This document shows positions 29,122-37,786 of a stretch of 64,000 nt of DNA, piece after piece. The stretch is from Anderseniella sp963787895. GTDB taxonomy: Bacteria > Pseudomonadota > Alphaproteobacteria > Rhizobiales > Aestuariivirgaceae. The notes beneath the pieces were generated by a model. The model ran no database searches. It was not told the DNA's origin and was given only the letters and a program-made list of their open reading frames with translations. The stretch spans positions 1 through 64,000 of the forward strand of contig CAWBEX010000003.1 in assembly GCA_963787895.1 (NCBI GenBank). The letters are read 5' to 3'. Position 1 is the first letter of the stretch. Every line of letters starts with the position of its first letter. Both the position numbers and the translations under genes were made by a program.

Positions 29122-29583
29122 ATGTGACGATCGCGTTGCAGAAGTGATCAACGCTCCGGTTCCATTTACATTCGGGGGCCTGCAGTTCCCGCGCGAGGAT
29201 GTGGCCGGCAGTGGAACCTCTTACTTTGGCGGGGTGCACGATCTTGGCATCCTCACTGATCCATCCGGCGCGGGCTAGTCTCAGATGATCGTGACTGTTA
29301 CTTTTACCGCAGGCGGCACCGGTGTTGGTGGCACCAGGGTTGCGGTTGACAATGTCAACTTCCTTATCACGGACATCGTATTGACTGACGGGTCACCAGC
29401 CGGGACGAGGTCGGGTCAACGACACTGGTGGCTCAGTCAACCTTTCGACGGTGGTAGACAGGTCAGACCGGTGGTGAGTGGCCACACTGCGAAACGGCAA
29501 TCAATGATTGGGCCGACAACTCTCAACGATGAAACCTGGGTCGGTCAACGCTGAATGTTACTGGTGGCACGTCGCAGATCACG
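29122..29583 (+). pseudogene. Broken linker region of the DUF4347 adhesin
   Basis: This stretch still encodes recognisable adhesin sequence but in more than one frame. From about 29138 to 29275 it reads AEVINAPVPFTFGGLQF onward in the +2 frame. An in-frame TAG at 29276-29278 interrupts it, and the same frame continues QMIVTVTFTAGG. Near 29400 the frame changes again (VNDTGGSVNLSTVVDRSD), and it returns to the +1 frame before LNVTGGTSQITMLYDDI at about 29550. That is at least three frame changes and one nonsense codon within about 460 bases, far more than elsewhere, so it is local decay or a poor-quality stretch of sequence. Confidence 0.65.
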
Positions 29584-32500
29584 ATGCTTTACGATGACAT
29601 TATTGGTGGCCCATCCAACCCAACTGTGCGCGGTATTGGCGTCCTTGGCGGGTTCAATTTCCAGGCGCTCAATGCGCCAGATACCCGCACGACTGCGGAA
29701 GATACCACGCTTACAGTCAACGCTGCCAACGGCGTTCTCGCAAACGACGACAACACGTCTGGATCGCTGGCCGTCCAGACATTCACAATTGCTGGCGTAA
29801 CCGGCACATTCAATGCTGGCCAGACAGCCAGCATTCCCGGTGTCGGAACACTGCAGCTCAATGCCAATGGCAGCTATGTCTTCACACCTGCCGCAAATTA
29901 CAGTGGCACAGTTCCAACCGTCACCTACACCACAATTGATGGTACGGCGAACGAAACCTCGACTCTGAATATCACCGTCACACCGGTCAACGACGCGCCG
30001 GTTGATGGCAACGAGACCAACTCGACCAACGAGGACACGACCCTGACCGTGGCCGATGGCGCAGCAGGTGACCTGCTCAACAACACCACCGACATTGACG
30101 GCGGTGTGGCCATCATCACCGGGTTCACGGTACCCGGCCTGACCGGTACGCAGTCTGTTGGCACACCACACCTGATCCCCGGTGTTGGCACTATCACCAT
30201 CAATGCCAATGGTTCGTACAGCTTTGCACCGGTTGCCAACTACAACGGCACCGTGCCGACGATCACCTACACGGTCTCCGACCAGGCAGGCGGCACCGAC
30301 ACCTCGACGCTGGTCATCACTGTCAATCCGGTCAACGATGCGCCGGTTGATGGCAACGAGACCAACTCGACCAACGAGGACACGACCCTGACCGTGGCCG
30401 ATGGCGCAGCAGGTGACCTGCTCAACAACACCACCGACATTGACGGCGGTGTGGCCATCATCACCGGGTTCACGGTACCCGGCCTGACCGGTACGCAGTC
30501 TGTTGGCACACCACACCTGATCCCCGGTGTTGGCACTATCACCATCAATGCCAATGGTTCGTACAGCTTTGCACCGGTTGCCAACTACAACGGCACCGTG
30601 CCGACGATCACCTACACGGTCTCCGACCAGGCAGGCGGCACCGACACCTCGACGCTGGTCATCACTGTCAATCCGGTCAACGATGCGCCGGTTGCACAGG
30701 ACGATGCCGAGACCACGGACCAGAATACGGTTGTTAGTGACAATGTGTTGTTCGACAACGGTAATGGCGTTGATAGTGACATCGACGGCGACACGTTGAC
30801 CGTCTCGCAGGTCAATGGCGCCAGTTATACGCCGGGAACACCTGTTGGCCTGACGTCGGGGGCTGAAGTTACCATGCAGCCGACCGGATTCTACACCTAT
30901 AATCCAAACGGCCAGTTCGATTATCTGCCCGCTGGTGTGACTGCAACTGACACCTTCACCTACCAGATCTCGGATGGTAACGGCGGATTTGATACGGCCA
31001 CCGTGACGATCACGATCACTGGCACGAACGATGCACCTGCCATCTCTGGCGATGTATCCGGTGCAGTCACCGAAGATGATGCATCCACGCTGACAACGTC
31101 TGGTGCGCTAACCATCTCTGATCCTGACACGGGCGAGGCGGTGTTCAATGCCGGGACTGTCAATGGCAGCTATGGCGACCTGACGATTGATGCGGCAGGC
31201 AACTGGTCGTATGCGGCTGACAATACCCAGTCGATTATCCAGACACTGGCTGTTGGTGCCACGCTGACCGAGACCTTGACGGTTACTTCTGCCGATGGCA
31301 CGACGCAGGACATTACGATCATCATCAATGGTGTGAACGATGCGCCGACCGCGACGGACAACTCTGGCTCGGTTACCGAAGACACCAACCTCAGCGACAG
31401 TGGCAACATGCTCACCGACAATGATGGCAGCGGCGTTGATGGAGACGTCGACATTGGCGATAGCCTGTCTGTTGTATCAGTTGACGGTGTTGCCGCTGCA
31501 ACAGGTTCGGTTGCGGGTACTTATGGCTCGCTGGCCTTCGATGGCACAGGCGCTTATACCTACAATCTGACCAACGCCAATCCCGCCGTTCAGGCGCTGG
31601 GTGCTGGCGAGACGCTTACCGAGACGTTTGATTATATCGTGTCTGACGGTAATGGGGGCTCAGATACCGCAACACTGACGATTACCATCAATGGTCAGAA
31701 TGATGATCCAACCGGATTTGACGCAACAATGGCCTATGACATGTTGCAACTTTGTGCTGCCTATGGAGGTGTGGTGCGGGTAACAGAAGGCTCAGTGGTG
31801 GCTGAGTTCACCAACGTGCTCGACGTTGATGCAAGCGACTTACACACTTTCCGCATTGTTGATGGAACAGGCACGCCTGTTGTCGATCCTGATTTCGAGA
31901 TCGTTGGCAATCAGCTGGTCATCAAGGCAACCAACACTCTTGTTGATGGTGTGCAGACACCAAGGTCCGTCATTGTGCAGGTAGATGATGGCAATGGTGG
32001 TACGTTTGAGCGGATGCTGGACTTCAACCTGAACTCCTATACCGGGACATTTACCGGCGGAGCGGGTCGTGACATGGCTGTTGGCACATCCGGCAACGAC
32101 GTGATGAACGGTGGTGGCAACGTTGACTATCTGTTTGGCGGCGATGGAAATGATACTCTTAACGGCGGCAGTGGTTACGATGTGCTGGAAGGCGGAACCG
32201 GCGCGGATGTGCTCAATGGCGGCACCAGCGGTGATACAGCGTCTTACCGCTATGCAAATGCGGCTGTAACGGCCGACCTTGCCAACTCGGCGGCAAACAC
32301 AGGCGATGCAGCTGGTGATACTTATATCAGCATCGAGAATCTGCATGGATCTTCATTTAGCGATGTCTTGTCCGGAGACGCAGGCGACAACTGGATTTAT
32401 GGTCTTGATGGAGATGATGTCATCAATGGTCGTGGCGGCAATGACACGCTTTTTGGCGGCGCTGGCAATAACCTGTTTATCTTTGCCAATGGATCGGGCA

Positions 32501-32712
32501 ATGACCGGATTGCAGGCTTTGTGGCAGGTGCTGGCACGGATGATGTGCTTGATATATCGGATTTCGGGTTCGCTGACTTTGCCGCGGTTCAGGCAGCAGC
32601 CTCAATCGGTCCAGATGGATGCGTGATCCTGCAGCTTGACGCAGATGACAGTGTGGAACTGCATGGCGTTTCTTCCGTCGCAAGCCTCAGTATCGATGAT
32701 TTTATCACTTAG
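29584..32712 (+). CDS. DUF4347 adhesin, C-terminal fragment (cadherin-like/VCBS modules and RTX end)
   Basis: About 1,042 residues in the same frame as the N-terminal fragment. Tandem cadherin-like modules (NEDTTLTV...VNPVNDAPV) come first, including two identical copies, then VCBS modules (SGDVSGAVTEDDASTLTTSG, ITINGQND). One atypical domain contains two cysteines (about residues 725-800 and near the C terminus). RTX calcium-binding blocks follow from about residue 840 (GGDGNDTLNGGSGYDVLEGG), and the tail is of type I secretion kind. The block GDAAGDTYISIE is shared almost exactly with the M10 protease at 4411-6852. The first methionine is only where the open frame begins; upstream coding in this frame extends to about 29550. 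Confidence 0.75.
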   Translation: MLYDDIIGGPSNPTVRGIGVLGGFNFQALNAPDTRTTAEDTTLTVNAANGVLANDDNTSGSLAVQTFTIAGVTGTFNAGQTASIPGVGTLQLNANGSYVFTPAANYSGTVPTVTYTTIDGTANETSTLNITVTPVNDAPVDGNETNSTNEDTTLTVADGAAGDLLNNTTDIDGGVAIITGFTVPGLTGTQSVGTPHLIPGVGTITINANGSYSFAPVANYNGTVPTITYTVSDQAGGTDTSTLVITVNPVNDAPVDGNETNSTNEDTTLTVADGAAGDLLNNTTDIDGGVAIITGFTVPGLTGTQSVGTPHLIPGVGTITINANGSYSFAPVANYNGTVPTITYTVSDQAGGTDTSTLVITVNPVNDAPVAQDDAETTDQNTVVSDNVLFDNGNGVDSDIDGDTLTVSQVNGASYTPGTPVGLTSGAEVTMQPTGFYTYNPNGQFDYLPAGVTATDTFTYQISDGNGGFDTATVTITITGTNDAPAISGDVSGAVTEDDASTLTTSGALTISDPDTGEAVFNAGTVNGSYGDLTIDAAGNWSYAADNTQSIIQTLAVGATLTETLTVTSADGTTQDITIIINGVNDAPTATDNSGSVTEDTNLSDSGNMLTDNDGSGVDGDVDIGDSLSVVSVDGVAAATGSVAGTYGSLAFDGTGAYTYNLTNANPAVQALGAGETLTETFDYIVSDGNGGSDTATLTITINGQNDDPTGFDATMAYDMLQLCAAYGGVVRVTEGSVVAEFTNVLDVDASDLHTFRIVDGTGTPVVDPDFEIVGNQLVIKATNTLVDGVQTPRSVIVQVDDGNGGTFERMLDFNLNSYTGTFTGGAGRDMAVGTSGNDVMNGGGNVDYLFGGDGNDTLNGGSGYDVLEGGTGADVLNGGTSGDTASYRYANAAVTADLANSAANTGDAAGDTYISIENLHGSSFSDVLSGDAGDNWIYGLDGDDVINGRGGNDTLFGGAGNNLFIFANGSGNDRIAGFVAGAGTDDVLDISDFGFADFAAVQAAASIGPDGCVILQLDADDSVELHGVSSVASLSIDDFIT
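30001..30690 (+). repeat. Two perfect tandem 345-base copies of a cadherin-like module
   Basis: Bases 30001-30345 and 30346-30690 appear identical on direct reading, each encoding 115 residues from VDGNETNSTNEDTTL to NPVNDAP. Flanking modules share the fold but have diverged. Identity at every codon indicates a recent duplication, ongoing homogenisation, or an assembly artefact. Confidence 0.9.
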
Positions 32713-32742
32713 CTAGAGGTTGGATTTCGGGAAATAATCAGA

Positions 32743-32904
32743 TCAGCAGTTTGGCAAACCAAAGCCAGTATTACACGGAGCATCCGGACCTGTTGATGTG
32801 CCTGCTTTGGTAATCTCGACAATGGAGATTGTTCGTAAGACTGGCATCTGCCACAGCTTGCGCACGTTCGAACAGGGAGTGATGTCGCTACCTGGAGTTT
32901 GCAT
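32743..32904 (-). CDS. Lasso-peptide-type RiPP precursor, 53 residues
   Basis: The ATG at 32904 follows GGAG with nine-base spacing. Residues 18-23 are WQMPVL, the W/Y-x-x-P-x-L element by which PqqD-like B1 proteins recognise lasso leaders. It is followed by ISIVEITKAG, which resembles leader ends of the G-S-V-x-D-L-T-x-x-G kind, one residue shorter. Cutting two residues after Thr32 leaves the core AGTSTGPDAPCNTGFGLPNC, in which Ala1 and Asp8 could form an eight-residue macrolactam ring. Starting at Gly35 instead would give a seven-residue ring to the same Asp41. The tail has two cysteines (Cys44 and the C-terminal Cys53) that could form a disulfide. It lies 127 bases downstream of B2 on the same strand, completing a K-B1-B2-A order. 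The product is inferred. Confidence 0.7.
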   Translation of the reverse strand: MQTPGSDITPCSNVRKLWQMPVLRTISIVEITKAGTSTGPDAPCNTGFGLPNC

Positions 32905-32981
32905 AGCAGGCGTCTCCGCTTGAAGGTATCCAATTCGAAGCAACTTTCCGATGTAACAGATTGATTCGGCAAGAATAAAGT

Positions 32982-32999
32982 GGTTAACGCGAGGTTAAC
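32982..32999. promoter_or_regulatory. GGTTAAC direct repeat (CtrA-like TTAA-N7-TTAA) upstream of the precursor
   Basis: Two exact GGTTAAC copies start 11 bases apart, one helical turn, giving TTAA-N7-TTAA, the consensus of the alphaproteobacterial cell-cycle regulator CtrA. The site lies about 78 bases upstream of the precursor start codon, in the only real gap of the K-B1-B2-A gene set, so it may drive precursor transcription. A chance TTAA-N7-TTAA in 64 kb is not negligible; the extra repeated bases and the location raise the odds. Confidence 0.4.
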
Positions 33000-33031
33000 A
33001 AACTAGCTCCATAACGTTTGTGATGCAGTGA

Positions 33032-33502
33032 TCAGGCCGTCGGGAAATTGAGCTGCGAGCGCGCGAAATCATCCAGTGGAATGGGCACGAAAGTATGAAG
33101 GTCTTTGAGGTCGCCCGTCACGGTTGAATCCGCTGCCGTCAGCCAGGCATGGGCCTCTAGAGCCCCTGAAGCGGCCTTGCGGACCCCGATATGCAATGTT
33201 GTATCAACACCTTTGGTGCCCAGCCAACGGGCCGCTGCCATGGCCTGCAGCAGGCAGTCTGATCGCCATGGCAGACGCCGTGACACAGCAGCAATTGCCC
33301 ACTTTGTGGGCTCAAGTTCAACTTTCTGTGCCGGTTCAATGTTTGAGACTGCGCCGGGGTTGTCCAATATTTCGGCTATGTGCGCGCGTCCGTGCCGATA
33401 CCGCGCCCAGGCCAGAAAGTATAACGCCTTTGCCAAGGCAGCCTTGTGGGTCCTATCGAGCTGCGCGAACCTAGTGGCAAGTGAGCTAGCGCGCCGTAAC
33501 AA
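33032..33502 (-). CDS. Lasso-peptide leader protease B2 (transglutaminase-like)
   Basis: A 156-residue protein of the transglutaminase-like core family (PF13471) used as the B2 peptidase in lasso biosynthesis, where it removes the leader. The catalytic cysteine is in RSDCLLQAMAAARWLG (about residue 82). The histidine is in LEAHAWLT (about 117), followed by an aspartate shortly after. The HIGVRK strand between them is typical. The start is a TTG overlapping the PqqD-like gene by 17 bases, so translation is probably coupled. Full length for the family. Confidence 0.88.
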   Translation of the reverse strand: MLRRASSLATRFAQLDRTHKAALAKALYFLAWARYRHGRAHIAEILDNPGAVSNIEPAQKVELEPTKWAIAAVSRRLPWRSDCLLQAMAAARWLGTKGVDTTLHIGVRKAASGALEAHAWLTAADSTVTGDLKDLHTFVPIPLDDFARSQLNFPTA

Positions 33503-33776
33503 GCCCGTTCTCCAGTAGTTGCCTGACGAAGTCTGTTGTGTCGCGCTCGCATTCGCCAGGTTCTGCCCGATATTTTTTCGTCAGGGCCTCGCATATGCGG
33601 GCAATGCTGGTTTCTGATTCAAGCAGGTCCCAGATGTCACGGGCAGGCCCTTTCAGGCCATAGTAGACGGCGTTGTCGGCGTCGAGCAGTACTATGTCAT
33701 CCGGGCCAAGTTCGGCAGATGGAAGTTGTGCTGTGCGGATCAATTTAGTGTCGGGTTGTAGCTCTGGTATGCTCAT
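33486..33776 (-). CDS. PqqD-like leader-binding protein B1
   Basis: A 96-residue PqqD-family (RiPP recognition element) protein. It has an N-terminal beta-hairpin (DDIVLLDADNAVYYGL), then GPARDIWDLLES and ICEALTKKY, and a C-terminal winged helix ending VRQLLENGLV. In lasso clusters the B1 protein holds the precursor leader and hands it to B2. It overlaps the kinase-like gene upstream by four bases and B2 downstream by 17, an arrangement that signals joint function. Confidence 0.88.
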   Translation of the reverse strand: MSIPELQPDTKLIRTAQLPSAELGPDDIVLLDADNAVYYGLKGPARDIWDLLESETSIARICEALTKKYRAEPGECERDTTDFVRQLLENGLVTAR

Positions 33777-34699
33777 TCGCCAAAGGTGTCCTCAACATGG
33801 GATATAATCAAGTCCAGGCACTCATTATGACGTTGTCTGTTCTTTGGTCGCAACAAATGGAAGCTTGGCCTGGTGGCGCACAGTTCAGCAGCCCATGTGA
33901 GAAATCGCTGTTCGTTGCCCAGCAATTCAACCAGGTGTGCAAGTGCCACGTCGCGTCGCAGGCGCATCATGGCGTCAAGCTGGTTCATCGGTATAATTTG
34001 CGGTGCAGCATCCGGGTCTTGCAACCAGTCAGTGAAGTACAACCCAATCAGGGGTGCAGCCTGCATCGCGTAGCTTGATTGCAACAGGTGCACATGCTTT
34101 CCGAACCGGTAGGATTGATGTGCGAGGTTGCCAGAGCCAATGCCGGACAGGCCGGGAGAGTCCTCCAGAAGGTGGGCAACAGGAACAGATGGCACAGCCA
34201 GGTATCTGTGCTGTGCTGTTTCATGCACTGTCAGCCGGTCATCGGTGTACAGTTTGTAGCCTGCGTTTGCCAGACTTGCAGCCAATGTTGATTTGCCGTC
34301 ACCCGCATTGCCGCAGAAGGCAACGCAGCCCTTCGAGGTCTGTATCGCTGCTGCATGCAGCGGTATCAATCCGCGCTGATGCAGCAAAGTGCCAATGCCG
34401 GCTGACAGTGCGAAGAAACGAGCAACTGCAATGTCGCATCCGGCCGCCAGATCTAGCGTGATGGTGTCGCCTTGCCGTACCAGGCAACGCACACCAAATC
34501 CGGTATCAATCAGAACGCATTCATCTGCGATCAGATAGCCATCCTTGGACACGGAGTGGTGCTCGATTGTGGCCGGAACCAATCCGGTCTTCAGGCGCAC
34601 TGCGCGCTGGTCAAACAATGGCGAACTTGTGCTTGCTGCCAGCTCCGGAATATCGAAGTCGGATTCAATCGGCAGTCCATGAACTCGATAGGAGGGCAT
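33773..34699 (-). CDS. HPr-kinase-like protein K of a lasso-peptide cluster
   Basis: About 308 residues. The C-terminal HPr-kinase-like fold has Walker A GNAGDGKST (starting near residue 130 in this numbering). HQRGLIPLHAAAI lies just before it, and the YTDDRL metal-binding acidic pair follows. The N-terminal region (YRVHGLPIESDFDIPEL) is the divergent domain of the RiPP-associated group, not that of true HPr kinases, and no HPr or PTS gene is near. In paeninodin-type clusters such kinases phosphorylate the precursor's C-terminal Ser. This core ends in Cys, so the target here is unclear. The ATG at 34699 is chosen over TTG at 34705. Confidence 0.8.
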   Translation of the reverse strand: MPSYRVHGLPIESDFDIPELAASTSSPLFDQRAVRLKTGLVPATIEHHSVSKDGYLIADECVLIDTGFGVRCLVRQGDTITLDLAAGCDIAVARFFALSAGIGTLLHQRGLIPLHAAAIQTSKGCVAFCGNAGDGKSTLAASLANAGYKLYTDDRLTVHETAQHRYLAVPSVPVAHLLEDSPGLSGIGSGNLAHQSYRFGKHVHLLQSSYAMQAAPLIGLYFTDWLQDPDAAPQIIPMNQLDAMMRLRRDVALAHLVELLGNEQRFLTWAAELCATRPSFHLLRPKNRQRHNECLDLIISHVEDTFGE

Positions 34700-34774
34700 C
34701 GGCAAACACTATATTGGCGGCGTGACCTTGCTGGTTTCCGCTAAAACCTTGCTATTGGGAAAGTTGTTGTCTGT

Positions 34775-37543
34775 CTAGGCCGCATCGACGCGTTGTTCAA
34801 GCGCGCTACACGCTTCTTGCAGATCTTTGCTGATCGCTGCAAACGCGGCCGCGGTATCCAGTTCCACGTTGCTCCTGGCGGCGTTTTCCACGTGAGCGCA
34901 AGTTGCTGCCAACTTTCTAGCACCGATGTTGGCTGCCATGGATTTCAGTGCATGGACTGCATCTGCAAGTTCAATCTGGTTGGAAGAATCCCTTGCCTGA
35001 TCAATGCGGCCCATCATGGGGCCTGCATTGTCATGGAACAAAGTTGCCATTCTACCCAAGAATGACGGGTCGTCCTTGCCGATCTCCAGCAAGTCGGCAA
35101 GTACCGCTTCATCGAGAATGGTAATGGGGTTCTTTCGAGCAGTGGATGAAGGCGCAGCAATGTCCTCAGCAGCGGGACCTGAAGGCTGCGCCTGATAATG
35201 ATCCGGTGCCGTGACAGTTCCCTTAGACGTGAGTTGCATGATTGTGGTGGCCAACTGGTTGACGGTAAACGGCTTGGTCACTCGCATGTCCATGCCTGCA
35301 CTGGACCAGGAGTTGGAACTTCCGCCACCTTCCAGGTGTGCGGTGAGTGCCACAATGGGCGTGCGCCTGCGGCGGGTGCCTTCCTCTTCGTTGCGTATCC
35401 GTTTAGTTGCTTCCAGACCATCCATGACGGGCATTGAGCAATCCATGAGGATGATGTCGTACTTGCCGTCGCGCCACTGCTGTATTGCCTGGGCACCATC
35501 GCTGACCATATCGAAGCTTGCGTCAAGTTGGCGCAAGACCTCAGAAACCACTTCCCGGTTGACTGCATTGTCGTCTGCAACCAGTACGTTGATTCCGGAC
35601 AGCGAAAGTAACCTGATTTCTTCTCCAGGCTGCCCAGCGGATGTGTTTGCCTGTTGCAAATGACCTGCCTGCATGGAACCGGCGAGGGCTTCAATGTCTG
35701 CTTGAGACAATGGAATTGGCAGTACAGCAGCTGCCAGACCACTTGAGACGAGCGATTGAGCCTTGCTGCTGCCTATGGGTTGAGTGACCACAAGCTTCGG
35801 CAGGTTAGCGACAGACATGTCCAACAGATTGTGGGCGATTTCAGCCGAGGTGATGAGCAGCTTCAACTCAGACAATGCTGCCGGGCTTGGCGGCTTGGCG
35901 GAGGTGTTGCGGATGTCGAGTTTGAAAGCGCGCAGCTGGTTGCAGACGGCGTTGGCGACAGCCTCGTCCTCGAGCCATACTGCCGTGGGCGCAAAACTGC
36001 AATCCGACAGATCCGGATGCTGGCGGTGCGTCGCACTCCTGTACGGGATAGTCACCACAAACCTTGACCCCTTGCCGGGTTGGCTCGTGACCTTGATGGT
36101 GCCATCCATCGCCCTGACCAGCTTTTTGCAGATGCTCAGGCCAAGCCCCGTGCCACCGTATTTTCTCGTAGTTGAAGCGTCAGCCTGGGTAAAGTCGTCG
36201 AAAATCGAGGCCAGTTTTTCTGGTTCAATGCCAATGCCGGTGTCAGAAACGCTGAACTCAATTCTGTCTTCAGGCAGTGCCCGAATGGCGATGCCGACAT
36301 AGCCGCTATCCGTGAATTTTATGGCGTTGTTGACCAGATTGGTGATTATCTGCGTCAGTCGCACAGGGTCCCCTGTGAAAGTTTCAGGTACGGCCGGGTC
36401 TGCGAAAGACACTAGCTGGAGCCCTTTGGAATGGGCCTTTTCCCAGAACAGTGACAATACGTTGTCGACCGCGATGCGCGGTGGCACCGGCACCTGCTCA
36501 AGTTCCAGCTTGCCTGCCTCGATCTTCGACAGATCGAGAAGATCGTTGATAATGGCCAGCAGCGAATGGCCAGAGCTGACAATGACGTTGGCATAGCGTT
36601 GCTGGCCGAGAGCCAGTTTGCCCGCAGCGAGCAGTTCGGCCATTACCATGATGCCGTTCATCGGCGTGCGGATTTCATGACTCATGGTAGCCAGAAATGC
36701 TGACTTGGCTTCGGAGGCAGATTCTGCAGCCTCCTTGGCTACACGCAATTGTGCTGTACGCTCGTCCACTGTCCGTTCCAGTGTCGCACGGTGGTGGGCG
36801 AGGGCGGTATCGCGGGCGTTGATCTCGTTGAGCATGTTGTTGAAGGAATCAACCAGCTTGCCGGTTTCGTCATTGGACATTCGTATCGCACGGACCGAGT
36901 AGTCGTGCTCATCGCTGACCCTTGCCATGGCACGCATGAGATCAGACAGCGGCGAGGTGACTGAACGCTTCAGCCGGGAAGATACGCCCAGTCCCAGCAG
37001 ACTGGCGAAAATGGCAGCGAAGATTGCGGCAATGATACCTTCAAAAAGCTGTGAGCGCAGGTCAGAAATGTCTGCCAGTAACGACACAGATCCCACCTTG
37101 ACCCCTCCCTGTACAGAAGGGACGGAGACCGAAAGAGTGGGGCTCCAGATCATCGCAAGAATACCCTTGCCGCTGTCAGATGGTTGCACGGTTTCCAACC
37201 CGCTGCCCTGTTCCACGATGACTGCGTTGCCGAGAGCAGCAAACACCTGGCCATCAGGCAGGCTGGCAGCAACGAAAGGAATCGATCTCAAATTGCCTAT
37301 GGCGCGCAATGAAGACATCGCGCCAGCTTTGTCCCTGGAACGCAGATGCGGCCCGACACTGGCTGCAAATACCTGTGCAGTGGCAGTCAGGCTGTCGTAG
37401 CGGGCGGTTATGTTTTGAGTTGTCTGGCGATAGACGTAGAAACCGGTTGCTGAAGTCACTGCGACAAGCACAGCCGCCATCACTATAATGGTGATCTTGC
37501 GTGCAATTGTAAGATGCAGAATCTCCTGTACAAGGTTCCGCAC
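34775..37543 (-). CDS. Hybrid sensor histidine kinase with receiver and Hpt domains
   Basis: A 922-residue BarA-like phosphorelay protein. Two transmembrane helices (residues about 17-37 and 166-188) flank a periplasmic sensor of about 130 residues. Then come a HAMP domain (about 190-245), HisKA with H289 in SHEIRTPMNG, and an ATPase with NNAIKF, DTGIGI and GGTGLGLSI. A degenerate spacer is followed by a receiver (about 651-770) with phospho-acceptor D701 and VTKPF, and a C-terminal Hpt domain with H864 in HALKSMAANIGA. The GTG start is supported by GGGAG seven bases upstream. No cognate response regulator lies nearby. A single GGTTAAC about 55 bases upstream resembles the repeat near the RiPP precursor. 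Confidence 0.92.
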   Translation of the reverse strand: MRNLVQEILHLTIARKITIIVMAAVLVAVTSATGFYVYRQTTQNITARYDSLTATAQVFAASVGPHLRSRDKAGAMSSLRAIGNLRSIPFVAASLPDGQVFAALGNAVIVEQGSGLETVQPSDSGKGILAMIWSPTLSVSVPSVQGGVKVGSVSLLADISDLRSQLFEGIIAAIFAAIFASLLGLGVSSRLKRSVTSPLSDLMRAMARVSDEHDYSVRAIRMSNDETGKLVDSFNNMLNEINARDTALAHHRATLERTVDERTAQLRVAKEAAESASEAKSAFLATMSHEIRTPMNGIMVMAELLAAGKLALGQQRYANVIVSSGHSLLAIINDLLDLSKIEAGKLELEQVPVPPRIAVDNVLSLFWEKAHSKGLQLVSFADPAVPETFTGDPVRLTQIITNLVNNAIKFTDSGYVGIAIRALPEDRIEFSVSDTGIGIEPEKLASIFDDFTQADASTTRKYGGTGLGLSICKKLVRAMDGTIKVTSQPGKGSRFVVTIPYRSATHRQHPDLSDCSFAPTAVWLEDEAVANAVCNQLRAFKLDIRNTSAKPPSPAALSELKLLITSAEIAHNLLDMSVANLPKLVVTQPIGSSKAQSLVSSGLAAAVLPIPLSQADIEALAGSMQAGHLQQANTSAGQPGEEIRLLSLSGINVLVADDNAVNREVVSEVLRQLDASFDMVSDGAQAIQQWRDGKYDIILMDCSMPVMDGLEATKRIRNEEEGTRRRRTPIVALTAHLEGGGSSNSWSSAGMDMRVTKPFTVNQLATTIMQLTSKGTVTAPDHYQAQPSGPAAEDIAAPSSTARKNPITILDEAVLADLLEIGKDDPSFLGRMATLFHDNAGPMMGRIDQARDSSNQIELADAVHALKSMAANIGARKLAATCAHVENAARSNVELDTAAAFAAISKDLQEACSALEQRVDAA

Positions 37544-37786
37544 AAGAAAGCTCCCGTCACTAGCCGTCAGGTCTTGTGTTGTTCATATCAAACAGATGGT
37601 TAACAAGTGGTACCTGAAGGTGTTGTTCTGACAAGGAAAGTTCTCCGAGGGCAGCCGCATTAGGAAATTCGTAAGCATGGTTGGCAAAACCAGCATGGTT
37701 GGGTGCTCCTGTTAACCTCCATACCCGCTGTCCGTGTTGTAATGAGAATACGAAAATCCGTCATAGTTTGCGATCCAGGATCAGGT

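Noticed and set aside
29545..30516. 323-codon minus-strand ORF with an internal repeat
   Set aside because: It is antisense to the tandem cadherin-like modules, and its repeat is just the reverse complement of the 345-base duplication.
32709..32972. 87-codon minus-strand ORF overlapping the proposed precursor in another frame
   Set aside because: It has no leader motif, no ribosome site at its start and no recognisable domain; the overlapping 53-residue frame explains the region better.
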